This document shows, one piece after another, positions 46,290 to 56,768 of a stretch of 64,000 bases of DNA; positions within the stretch are counted from its first letter, which is position 1; every line of letters starts with the position of its first letter. Origin of the DNA: Gnetum montanum (Eukaryota; Streptophyta; Gnetopsida; Gnetales; Gnetaceae). Both the position numbers and the translations under genes were made by a program. The stretch spans positions 488,197-552,196 of the forward strand of contig MNCI01025042.1 in assembly GCA_015680685.1 (NCBI GenBank), given 5' to 3'. Below the pieces are notes generated by a model, which made no database searches, had not been told where the DNA came from, and saw only the letters and a program-made list of their open reading frames with translations.

Positions 46290-47626
46290 CTTGTAAGCAA
46301 CACCATAGTCTAATTTTATCATATGGACTTCTTACTTATCCAAGAACCATCCAAAGGAACTATTTTCCTTTGACCAACCTTTCATTTACAAGTTTAGCAT
46401 CTACAAGTTCTTCCTTAATTTTCTCATAAGACTTGGTTAGCTCTTTATTCTCAACCCTAAGATCTAAGATCTCTTTTGTGAGATCAAAAATTGTTATATT
46501 TAATGAAGTAATATCTTGATCCTTTGTTTATATTTTATTAGTCATCTTTACACAAAGACTTTGAAACAATAAGATTTCCTTACATAATAGGTGATACCTC
46601 TCTTCCTCATTCTCAAATTAATCATCATCTATAAGAGCCATATAGATGAAGTATGAATCTTTTACATCATCATCCACCTCTTCTTCACTTTGTTCTCCAT
46701 CATCCCAACTTTTGTAGAATTTGGTCTTTTTCATATCCATATCATTCCTAACTTTCTATTGCAACCTACCATTGCTAGGACATTTGAAGGCCACATGGCC
46801 TCTTCCACCACATATCCAACATTCTATTGAAAGGGCATTAAAAGTTAAGTTTGGAAAATTCTTACCTCTATCCTTACCTTTGATATTGAATTGGTTGGGG
46901 CCTTGTTGATTAAAGCTCTTTCCTATTTTTTCTAGAAGCCTTTGAAGCCTCCTTGATAGAAGTGCTACCTCTTCTTCATTGTTCATTTCTTGTTCATCTA
47001 GATCCTTTTGTTTAGATGTTGATTTCAAAGTGATCGACTTTTCTTTTATAGCTACTTCACTTATGAGATTTATTTCATAAGCAATGAGAGCATTTTGGAG
47101 TTCTTCAAACTTTAATATTAAAAAATCTCTAATTTCTTCCATAGCTATAACCTTAGGTCTAAATTCAGGTTGTAGTATTCTAATCATTTTAATGATTACA
47201 TCACTTTCAGGAAAATCCTTGTCTGTACCCCTAATTTCTACAACTAGATCATTTTCCCTAGAGATATAATCTTTTACCTTATCTTCTTCTCTCATTCTAC
47301 GTTTGTCATATTCACTTTGCAAAACCAAGAGTTTTGATTATTTAACTATGGATGTGCCCTCCTAAGTAGCTTATAAAGTTTCCAAAATTTCCTTAGCAGT
47401 TCTACAGCAAGTTATCCTATTAAATTTAGATTTATTTAATGCATAATACAAACAATATTTTGCTTTGTTCTGAGGTTCACTTGCTCTGTGGTTTGAGGGC
47501 CTTTGTTACACTATTGACTAGTGGTATGTATCCTTTGAAAATGGACTCCCAAATCTCAAACTCCATTGACTCAAAGAAGCCCTACATCCTTGCCTTCTAA
47601 TAGGCAAAATCAAACCCATTGAACAT
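46290..47626 (-). pseudogene. gag: C1 copia-type gag
   Basis: Start region MFNGFDFAY..KARM..FFES, typical of plant copia Gag (Trp codons now stops), runs from the ATG at 47626. An intact frame of 190 codons (47328-46756) follows: YDKRRMREEDKVKDYISREN, ILQPEFRPKVIAMEEI, a coiled acidic part, and a perfect zinc knuckle CWICGGRGHVAFKC (C-x2-C-x4-H-x4-C). Further on comes the acidic DDGEQSEEEVDDD segment and a leucine/lysine-rich coiled coil (46500-46300). The zinc knuckle binds genomic RNA. Best-preserved copia gene in the window. Confidence 0.85.
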
Positions 47627-47697
47627 AAGTGGCTTTGTGTACAATGTTCCATTCAAAGTTCAATCTTGAACATTAATGTTAAGCACAAGAGTACTAC

Positions 47698-47711
47698 GCT
47701 CTGATACCACT
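47698..47711 (-). promoter_or_regulatory. Primer binding site of C1 (initiator tRNA-Met type)
   Basis: TGGTATCAGAGCG on the minus strand, preceded by G (complement of cgctctgataccac). This is the standard copia primer site in plants. Confidence 0.9.
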
Positions 47712-48411
47712 TAAGGACTAAGAACTTAGAAGGGTGGTTGAATAAGTTCCCTAATTAACATTGCTCCTATCACACAAACATACAAAGTTTTAATGGTTCC
47801 CCAACTTTGATACATCCACACTCAGAGGGTAGAATCCTTGCATACCTCTAGATTTTGTTTCTTCAAAAATGTGGTATAAAGGACACCATACCATGTATAA
47901 GCATTAAGCTCTACACCAAAGTGTTTCATCGCTATGAAACCACTCAACCTAGCAAGGTCCCAACAAGCTTAGTAGGTGGTTTCAAGGATCCCATAACCTC
48001 TACAAAATTGAGCTCTACTACAAAGTGTTTTCACACTACAAAACCACTCAATCCTATAAGATCCCGACAAGCTCAATACAAATGTCTTCTCACAAGAAGC
48101 ACATCAACCCCATAGGGAAAGAAGAAAAAATGTAAAAAGCAAGGAAAGAATGTAACTACAATTACAAGACCTTTCCATTTAAGCTCAACTTAGCATACAA
48201 ACAAGCAAATGATGTGACAATGAAGGACAAGAATACAACAGCATAGATATGACAATGATTTATTTTATGTTCATAATTCTTGCATAATTCCCAAGAATTC
48301 AAAGTCTTCTTATAGCATCAAAGTTTCCCTATGAATGTTGAAATCATACAATGGTTATTGATGAGACGCGATATTGCGTCCCTATGAATGTTGAAATCAT
48401 ACAATGGTTAT
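47712..48411 (-). repeat. C1 5' LTR, downstream part
   Basis: Reading on the minus strand, GGTTGATGTGCTTCTTGTGAG, GCTAGGTTGAGTGGTTTCATAG and AAACAAAATCTAGAGGTATGCAAGG match C2 at 56205-56370. It contains an internal duplication of the ..GATTGAGTGGTTT.. segment relative to C2. B3 interrupts it at 48411/48412. The outermost 53 bp (48359-48411) are a duplicate that includes some B3 sequence. Confidence 0.75.
48326..48411. repeat. 53-bp tandem duplication across the B3 left junction
   Basis: TCCCTATGAATGTTGAAATC... repeats with a 53-bp period (starts at 48326 and 48379). Each copy contains C1 LTR flank plus the first bases of B3 (TGATGAGA.G.GATATTGC). Confidence 0.9.
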
Positions 48412-49473
48412 TGATGAGATGTGATATTGCACACGATATCGCGGCCTTTGAAATATCGCATCCCATGCGATATCACATCCTCCCATACGATATCACATCC
48501 TCCCATGCGATATCACATACGCGATATCGCGGTCCGCCGCCAACTCTATAAATAAGAGGTAGCTCTCCCTTGTTTCCTCATCCTAAGTTATAAGTAGGAA
48601 AACTCTGGCAGTTTGATCACTCCAGAGATAGAATATTTTCCATGTGCCCGTAGTAGGAGTCCTAAAGTGAACGAATCTTTATTCGAGAAACATTGTACCT
48701 GAACATAAGTTGTGTATGGAAATAAAGACAAACTTCCTGGATAAACCTTGCAATGCATGGAATAGGATTTTATTCATTGTTATTTATTGCTTTCTCTTAG
48801 TAATGCAGAATGAGTACAACTTGATTACAAGCATCTAAGGATGTGTACGGATAGTCAAGGAATCGGCTGCTCATCGCAACGCGGTATGAGTACGACTTGA
48901 TTATGAGCATCTAGTGTGACTACTTGGTAACCCAGTGGCGTATTCAGGATCTGTGCTTGGTAATCCCAGTGGTAGTCGTGCACAAAGATGTGTATAGTTA
49001 GTCAAGGAATCAGCTGGTCATCGCACTTAGGCTAGATTAGATTCTCTCAACCCTTTCCTCCTAGTTAAGTGCCTCAGTACGACGACTTCAAGCACGTGCA
49101 TTACGCGTGGTGATCCCAACAACGATTAGCGTTTGGTAACCACGGTTGCATCGGTTCAAGGTGTGTATGGTAAGTGGGAATGGATGCTGACACTAGGTAA
49201 TTTAGACTTAGTCATTAGTTATAATTAGTAATTAGTTTCTCAACCCTCAACTCAATAGCATAGGAGAAAAAACATAAAATACTATAAAAATCATATACCT
49301 CGGACTTACTTAACCATACACCATGACAACTACAAGTAAGTCTGGGAAGACAATGAAAGATTAACCCCAAGTGTTCCATGGGGCATGTAGGCACTTAGTC
49401 TGCAGAGTTCAACCAGATCGCGTGTGCTACGCTCGTTTCGTATGGTTGAGTGTGGGTACCTCGCCACTCATCA
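48412..49473 (+). repeat. 5' LTR of B3
   Basis: TGATGAGATGTGATATTGC to GCCACTCATCA, 1062 bp. Upstream of the TATA box (48547-48554, TATAAATA) lies an array of CGATATC/GATATCACATCCTCC words with a 20-bp period (about 48455-48530). AATAAAGACAAAC near 48722 is a likely polyadenylation signal. Confidence 0.9.
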
Positions 49474-49474
49474 T

Positions 49475-49492
49475 TGGCGCCGTTGCCGAGGA
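49475..49492 (+). promoter_or_regulatory. Primer binding site of B3 (tRNA-Asp)
   Basis: TGGCGCCGTTGCCGAGGA one base after the LTR. It complements the 3' end of plant tRNA-Asp (CCCCGGCAACGGCGCCA) with one mismatch. This primer is reported for Athila-type elements. Confidence 0.85.
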
Positions 49493-49616
49493 CTAAGTGT
49501 TTGTGCGCTAAATAGAACATAAAGGATATCACTCACATCATTGCGAGCCTAAAAAAACCTTCGGGTTAATCAAGATAAAAATTATATAACGGTGAAATAG
49601 CACACTGATAAAAATG

Positions 49617-50804
49617 TCTTCTGCTAACACGAGCAACTCACCACCTAGGGATGATACAAAGAACAGTTGACAGCCAAAAACACATAGCCAAAATCAGCCA
49701 AGTCCTAAACAATACAAAATAGTTTATACTCATCCCGATGAGTATATTCCAAAATTTACCTTTATCCTCCATTAAGACGAACAGCTATGATGGAGATATT
49801 TGCAAGGTAACATCGTGTTACCCCCAGATCGATCAGTCTCTAACATGCTTTTTCATACTTTGGCACAGATTGGCATGATAGAATTGTATGCAGAATACGT
49901 TGCGGAAGAATTTGATTCAAGGGATTACTATCCCATAGAAGCATAACGTATGAGGTACTCAAGGCAGAAGAGCCAACATACACTGTTGAAGGGCAAAGAG
50001 GTCCCGCACGTCCTTAGTGAAACTAGAAATGGTGAACCACTTATAACTGGTTCGCTATCAAGAGATGTTCCCCCTCTTAATGAAAGTGAGGAGGTAGGGT
50101 ATCAGAACCTATGATCAATGATACATATCCCTGGTTTTGATGCCTATGAACACCAACTCTTCACAGAAGGAACAACACATGACAAGGACGGGCACTTAGA
50201 TCGTCATCACGATCGAGGTCAAAGCCATAGAAGAGAAGGTAAGAAACATCTTCATGGCGATGGTTCTCCTTCTTCTTCCCCTTCTTCACAAATTAGTGAC
50301 AAAGGTAAGACAAAGTGGAGAGATTTAGGCCTTGCACATAACAAGGGTAAGGAAAAAATTACTATCTCCGATGAAGTTATGGATTCAGACATAGATGATG
50401 ACAGTGGATGTGAGATCTGCCATTATGATCATCCCAAGGGATGTTGTCAAATCATCTCACATCTACAGGAGTCTGGGGTGTATGCACTTAATCCGAGACT
50501 TAACCAANGAGACACTCCATACCCACACCATCCTCCAAATCCATCCGCACCTCTTCCACAAGTAGTTCCCATAACACCTCCTGCTCCAACAATACAAGGG
50601 GAACTTCCTACTCAACCGCAGCAACGTCACACTGCGAGAGCTATAAATATTCAACTGCTACTGGTTCTGACAACTGTAAAAAGAGAAGACCCTTCTTTAG
50701 AATCAAAAGCCCAAACAAACTCTCGCAACAATAAGCGATTGAGCCCATGTACACTCCTCCAACATCTAACACTTCAGAGCACCCTTCAGTCCAACAGAGC
50801 TTAA
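49617..50804 (+). pseudogene. gag: B3 gag
   Basis: The ATG at 49617 (MSSANTSNSPPR) opens a frame with few stops: YKIVYTHPDEYIPKFTFIL, LQGNIVLPPDRSVSNMLF, MIELYAEYVAEEFDSRDYYP, then from 50118 a 228-codon run with a His/Asp/Arg-rich linker, poly-Ser, SGCEICHYDHPKGCC (a C-x2-C-x3-H-x3-C knuckle-like motif at about 50410) and YALNPRLNQ. An ambiguous base at 50509 falls where B1 has about 100 more Pro/Tyr-rich residues. The Gag core PRFEG..NP..HL seen in B1 (5915-6130) is not found, so it has been deleted. Confidence 0.75.
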
Positions 50805-50819
50805 CGCATACGGTTATGT

Positions 50820-51503
50820 TAATGCATACCATAACTGACTAGATCAAGGTAGGCCACCTTCCCAGGAAACTAACTGACCCTGGGAGTCCCTTAATATACC
50901 TTCAAATCACCAAAAATGAACCATGCCTGGAACCTACCCTAACTTAAGAAGAGCAACATTCAACTAGAGCTAGTAGACCAGTCCATCACCATTCCCTTGG
51001 GATTGGTGGAGGACATCATTACCATTGTGTGTGATTAGTCTTACCCAGCTGATTTCCTGGTGATTGATGTCAACAACAACGAAGGGGACTTCCCAATTAT
51101 AATGGGAAGGGCATGGCTTAGTACATTAGACGCATGCCTTAGGATCCATGATCTTTCCTTGGAAATCTCTAAGATAAATATTTATGGAAAGATCAAGAAG
51201 AGGAAAGTTCCATGCATCACATACAATGATTCATCGGGTGATGACATGGAGGAAATGCCTCCATGCAACAGGTGTGCCCTTGAAACTTTGAAACAAAGAT
51301 GTCTGTATGTGGCAACCACACAACAAGTAGTAGACACCCCGTGGTTGACAGCTACTCAAAAGAGCAAACAAATACGCATGGAACGAACTGAGGAGAAAAA
51401 CTATGCCAATAATGAAGGCATAGACACGTTGGAATATAAACGTCGCCAACTCCCACACCTCAACCTAAGATCATCAATTGGGAGAAGTTGGGCACTTCTA
51501 TGA
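50820..51503 (+). pseudogene. pr: B3 protease remnant
   Basis: VGHLPRKLTDPGSPLIYLQI, then TKNEPC, after which the segment with the catalytic D-S-G (KALLDS.SNVNLI in B1) is missing. The sequence resumes with LELVDQSITIPLGLVEDIIT and then DFLVIDVNNNEGDFPIIMGRAWLSTLDACL (51050-51135). The 147-codon frame from 51060 ends with a charged tail. Without the active-site strand it cannot be a working protease. Confidence 0.75.
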
Positions 51504-53590
51504 AATTCAAATAAATGTTCATTATTTTGGATCTCTCCCTTTCAATTCAGTCATGGGGGAGATGGCCACCTATGCTAATCATATGGGGCCCTCAGTTCTT
51601 TTTATGTTTTTGTTTTACACATTTTTTTTTACGCATTTTTGTTTTACAACTTTTTTGTTTTACAAGTTTTTGTCTTACACATTTTTGTTTCACACGTTTT
51701 TGTCTTACACATTTTTATTTTACAAATTTCTTTAACTTTTCTTGTTTTTTTTTACAAATTTCTTTAACTCTTCTTATTTTTATTTTACAACATCGTTATA
51801 CTTTTTCATTTTTTCTATATGTGTGTGTGTGTGTATCCACCCTGTAAGTTTATCACCCAATAAGTGTTTGGAATGATGGTATGAATTGTTTTCATAGTGA
51901 TTGCTAATGTTTGGTTTTTACCTTTAAGTCACAATGTTGATACTAAGGTATGTTTCTTTAGATATGGCAGACAATGAGTTCACTCCATCCATCCATCCAC
52001 CAAGTTCTATGGTCTCTCTCGGCTTGGAAATGTACAATCCCCTTCTAATAAGAACTTTAACAAATTGGTGACTGGGCATTTCTCAAACTAAGGAAGGACT
52101 CAAGGATTGAAAAGGGTGTGACTTCAAGGGAACTTGATGCATTTTTATTGGCCGTTCTCTTGGGTGCTTGGATGTTTTCTTTTTGAGTTTTCTAGCCATT
52201 CCAATGTTACCCCAATTATCGAAAGCTAAGATAATAAAAATAAAAAGTCTTTGCATGGTGTGGTTCTCACGCATAAAAACACAAAACAAAAAAAAACTAA
52301 GTGAGAATTCAAAGCACACCCCTTAGACAAAATAAACTTGGGCTACAAGCACTGGTTATGGAACCAAAAGTGTTCCCTCTAACTAAGGCCCTTCTCGCTT
52401 CCCATTCTCTCCTTTGTTTCATCGAAATGATGGTGACTCTTGGGGAAGGCATCCTTGTTATCCAAGTGGATGGTTTAGCTGAATGCATTGATGCAAAGTC
52501 ACTAGATGTGCTTGGTTTGAGGCCGGACTTGGAATGGATTTGCTAAGTCACATTAATCATGAACTACACAAGGGGTTGTACACCACCTTGTTCTTGAGAT
52601 TCTGTTCCATTCTATTCTCTCCATCCTTCTCTCCATTGTTCACCTCATTTCTGATTGTATCATTAATGTATATATTTTGGTTGATGCATTGTTTTCTTTT
52701 TGTTAAATTCTTGCAGTTAAGACTTTAACTCTTGTTCCAAATGACATTCTTAAAGCCTACGGACTCTTTGAATGTGGGTTTGTCAAGGCATTAAAGGGCA
52801 TGAGCCTGCTTTGGGGAGGACCCACTGACATTCCTATTTAGTGCACCAGTTAACTTCTTTTCCCTAACATTTTTGCAATTAATTTTATTTTGTTCATTAC
52901 CATCTTAACATCCATTCCCTCAATGCTATAGTTGTCCCTTTTTATCTATCTTTCTTACTCCTTTCCTTTCTCCATTCTAACGCTACTGAAGGTTCGCGAT
53001 TAGTCATGGGGGTACAGGGCCCGATTTTTTCAATTTTCTCCTAGCCCCGAATTTTTTGATTTTCTTCCTAACACCTACACCTTTGGTAGTCATCATTAAT
53101 ATATCTCCCAATCCATATCAGCCATACCACAACCTAGCCAATGAACTTACACCGAAGTAAGGTATTAATTACATGATGATTCATTTACCCTTGCTAATAT
53201 AAGATTGTGTTGTGTGTGCAGATGGCGATCATGCAATAACAGACTGGATCTGGAGGGAACACATGGAATCGACCAATGCTATAGCAGCTATGCAAGGAGC
53301 AAGATCGATGACGAGCTTATGGATGGACAACAAAAGATGCAATCTTGGCGTTGGCAGCAACAAGACTTCTTCTCTCTTCTTCTCTCCTCTTCTCTTTTCT
53401 CTTTTCTCTCAGCTACCAAATGAGGCCTGATGTCAATGTAATAAGGTGTTTACCCTTGTTGTCATGAACACCAGTTGTTGAGTCTTGTAATGATGATATG
53501 TTCACATGTCATCCCATTAGTTCCATTCCCCTCAATAATCCCATACCTTTCCAATATTTTGTAAGGAACTCGAAGACGAGTTTTCATTCA
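51504..53590 (+). other. B3 3' region, conserved with B2 but without intact gene
   Basis: About 2 kb shared with B2 (minus, 62350-60463): GGGGGAGATGGCCA, a T-rich minisatellite of TTTTGTyTTACACA words (51600-51790), a TG microsatellite (51822-51836), TTTGGGGAGGACCCAC (52812) and others. Possibly the decayed site of an extra 3' ORF. Short frames here come from the repeats. Confidence 0.6.
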
Positions 53591-53602
53591 GTCATGGGGG
53601 TA
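53591..53602 (+). promoter_or_regulatory. Polypurine tract of B3
   Basis: GTCATGGGGGTA immediately before the 3' LTR, the priming site for plus-strand DNA. The core GTCATGGGGG also occurs at 51550-51559 and 53003-53012. Confidence 0.7.
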
Positions 53603-54566
53603 TGATGAGATGCGATATTACAGTCTGCCACCAAGTCTATAAATAAGAGGTGGCTCTCCCTTGTTTCCTCATCCTGAGTTATAAGTAGGAAAACTCTGGC
53701 AGTTTGATCACTCTAGAGATAGAATATTTTCCATGTGCCCGCAGTAGGAGTCATAAAGTGAACAGATCTTTATTCGAGCAACATTGTACCTGAACATAAG
53801 TTGTGTACGACAATAAAGACAAACTTCCTGGATAAACCTTACAGTGCATGGAATAGGATTTTATTCATTGTTATTTATTTCTTTCTCTTAGTAATGTAGA
53901 ATGAGTATGACTTGATTACGAGCATCTAAGGATTTGTATGGATAGTCAAGGAATCGGCTGCTCATCGCAACGCGGTATGAGTATGACTTGATTACAAGCA
54001 TCTAATATGACTACTTGGTAACCTAGTGGCGTATTCAAGATCTATGCTTGGCAATCCCAGTGGTAGTCGTGCATAAATATGTGTACAGTTAGTCAAGGAA
54101 TCAGCTTCTCATCGCACTTAGGCTAGATTAGATTCTCTCAACCCTTTCCTCCTAGTTAAGTGCCTCAGTACGACGACTTCGAGCACGTGCATTATGCGTG
54201 GTGATCCCAACAACGATTAGCGTTTGGTAACCACGGTTGCATCAGTTCAGGGTGTGTACGGTAAGTGGGAACAGATGCTGACGCTAGGTAATTTAGACTT
54301 AGTCATTAGTTAGAATTAGTAATTAGTTTCTCAACCCTCAACTCAATAGCATAGGAGAAAAAATATAAAAGACTATAAAAATCATATACCTTGGACTTAC
54401 TTAACCATACACCATGACAACTACAAGTAAGTCTGGGAAGACAATGAATGATTAACCCCAAGTGTTCCATGGGGCGTGTAGGTACTTAGTCTGCAGTGTT
54501 TGACCGGATCATGCGTGCTATGCTCGTTTTGTATGGTTGAGTGTAGGGGCACCTCGCCATTCATCA
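53603..54566 (+). repeat. 3' LTR of B3
   Basis: TGATGAGATGCGATATTAC to CGCCATTCATCA, 964 bp. It aligns with the 5' LTR but lacks the GATATC array, which explains the length difference of nearly 100 bp. The TATA box TATAAATA is at about 53638-53645. Confidence 0.9.
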
Positions 54567-54972
54567 ATTATATAATAGCTAGAGTAGATGTCTTCTTTAT
54601 GACAAAGACATCTACCTAGGATTCACTTCAACTCAGGGAAGACATCTCCTTTGAATGTAGGATGTCTCTATGGAGATGTCTCTTCTACAATGGAGAACTC
54701 TCTTAAAAATAGTAGATGTCTCCTCAATTTTTATACTTTATCATTTCAGGCTTCATCTCATTAATGTGTCATCTTTCCAATCCTTAAAGCATCTTCATTT
54801 GACTCATAGCCTTCATTTTTATCCATTCTTGTATGTGCTCTCATCTTATCCATGTAGTCTCCACTTTGACATCTCTTTGTACATCTCATTTCTTGAATTC
54901 CCAGTCATGCCCTACAAAATCATCCCATTCCACAAACATTCTATGTTCTTCATTTTCCTTAATTTTTTGACA
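54567..54972 (-). repeat. C1 5' LTR, upstream (U3) part
   Basis: From TGTCAAAAAATTAAGG (54972, minus) onwards it matches the C2 LTR start TGTCAAAACCTTAAG (55479), e.g. CATAGAATGTT.GTGGA and AAGTGGAGA. It holds six or more AGATGTCT/AGACATCT words (54580-54720) and ends CTATTATATAAT exactly where B3 begins. Confidence 0.75.
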
Positions 54973-55478
54973 TACCAAAAGATCAACACCTTGTACCCCA
55001 TTCCTCTCCTCCAGTGCAGCACTTGTTGACCATCTACCAAAGGAAGTGTAAAGGCCTCACACTCAGTTTTATACTAACATTATTTAGTTATAGATGGAGG
55101 TCACATGAGCATAGATGAGGATTGAGAGAAAGAGAGTAGAGGAGGGGAAAATCTTTAGGGATTGATTAACGTATTTTTCCATTTAAATTAGTATGGAGTA
55201 TTTATATATATATATATTAAACTCTCTGTCCTATTATATATGTGTGATGATGAGATAGGTTTTACTTTTGCATCATATCATATTTTATTTTATCATCCTT
55301 CCCTATGCCTTTGAATCACCTTGAACCTTAGAGCTTTTATCCTAGTCCCTCACTACCATTGCAATTTATATGTCTTAATACTTTAATATTATTTTTGATA
55401 TTTATTAGTTTATCATCTCAACCATTTTCTTAAGTTTTGGATATCAACAAAAAGAAAAAGATTTTTGACCTTTTGATA
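54973..55478. other. Interval between divergent C1 and C2 LTRs
   Basis: No gene. Contains a (TA)n run at about 55205-55220 and purine-rich stretches near 55130. Confidence 0.5.
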
Positions 55479-56409
55479 TGTCAAAACCTTAAGAAAAATG
55501 AAGAATATAGAATGTTGTGGAGTGTGATGCTTTTTCAAAGCATGAAGGAGATCTCAAGAGATGACATCTACAAAGAGATATCAAAGTGGAGATAACAAGG
55601 ACTTACTAGACATGAATGAAGACTCAAGGAATGAGAGCTACAACAAGATGTCAAGGAGCTTGGACAAGGACTAAGAAGAAAAATCAATGAAAGAAATCTT
55701 CGGGAATCAAAGTTCAAAAGCTAAGTAAACCTTTCCCAGAACCAAAAGGCGTCTTGGCCAAAGTGAAGAAGAACCAAATATGATGTCTCCTAAAAATAGA
55801 AGAAGATGTCTCTTTTTAGGAGAAGATGTCTCCCTATAGATGTCTCCATTCAAGAAGAGACATCTCCCTAGAATTAAAGTTAGTTATAGAAAGACATCTC
55901 AATCACAAAGAAGACATCTCCATTAGCCATTAGATAGCTATTGCAGGAATTCCAAGGTGTTTTTAGATACTTTAAGGCTATAAGAAGACTTCATTCTCTT
56001 GGGCAACATGAAATTTCTTTAGCAAGAAAGGACCAACATCAAACAATCATTATGTACTTTATTCTATTTTATTTATGTACCTATTGAACTATCATTTGTA
56101 GTGATTATAGTGTATTTTGCCTCAAACTACAAGGACCAGCAAACCAATTACATTCTTTCCTTGTAATTTTGTTTCCTTTTCTTTTTCCCCCACTAAGGTT
56201 GATGTGCTTCTTATGAGAAGCACATCAACCACATTCTAAGCTTATTGGGAGCTAGCTAGGTTGAGTGGTTTAATGATGATGAAGCACTCTAGAGCAAATA
56301 GAGCTTGTACAGGGTGTGGTGCCCTTCAAATCACATTTCAAAGAAACAAATTCTAGAGGTATGCAAGTGAACATGATACTCAATTGCTAGCTCTGCAACT
56401 TCAAGAAAT
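55479..56409 (+). repeat. C2: copia LTR
   Basis: From TGTCAAAACCTTAAG to just before a decayed primer site TGGTATTGAAGCC (about 56412). It has clustered GATGTCTC/GACATCTC words at 55780-55930, CTATAAGAAGACTT as in C1, and GGTTGATGTGCTTCTTATGAG. It is followed by about 350 bases without gag, so the internal region is lost. Confidence 0.7.
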
Positions 56410-56768
56410 GGTATTGAAGCCATGTTTTTTTGGTTTTGAGGTGTAAGGATTTGAGTTATGTGCCTCACACTATTTCATAACTACTTGTGAGGAGGCTTTG
56501 TTTGAACTATGTGAATCCATGCACATACTTGTATTAAGTGTTGCATTATTATAGTTCTCATAGTAGCCAAAGGTGTCTCAACTAACTCAAGTGGAGGCAT
56601 AAAGCATGTAGTGAAGATCGATAGATAGGCAAGAGTAAGTTGCATAACTATACTTGATTTCTAGAGGATTGTGACATGCTACTTTATTGAATAGACATGG
56701 CTTCCTTAACATCCTATTTACTTACAACCTCATACACTCACAGACTATCATAATTCCATTCTCATTCC
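56410..56768 (+). other. C2 primer site and unassigned sequence
   Basis: TGGTATTGAAGCC at about 56412 is a two-to-three-base variant of TGGTATCAGAGCC. No coding region follows; the sequence then passes into the pararetrovirus fragment. Confidence 0.45.

Larger units (their letters stand above)
46230..47711 (-). mobile_element. Element C1: Ty1/copia retrotransposon, 5' part
   Basis: On the minus strand: primer site at 47711-47698, then gag to about 46230. The 5' LTR lies at 47712-48411 and continues beyond B3 at 54567-54972. No copia integrase, RT or RNase H is found below 46230, so the element is truncated. Confidence 0.75.
48412..54566 (+). mobile_element. Element B3: internally deleted Athila-like retrotransposon
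   Basis: 5' LTR 48412-49473, primer site 49475-49492, gag 49617-50804, protease remnant 50820-51503, long 3' region 51504-53590, polypurine tract, 3' LTR 53603-54566. RT, RNase H and integrase are absent, so it is non-autonomous. Flanks GTTAT (left) and ATTAT (right) may be a target duplication with one mismatch. The LTRs differ by about 5% by eye over 260 bases, so it is younger than A1. Confidence 0.85.

Noticed and set aside
51478-51847. Phe/Leu-rich plus-strand frames resembling membrane proteins
   Set aside because: They translate the TTTTGTTTTACACA minisatellite; B2 has the same repeat in non-matching frames.
53205-53430. Overlapping 72-codon plus frames
   Set aside because: Low-complexity CTTCTCT tract and no counterpart in B2.
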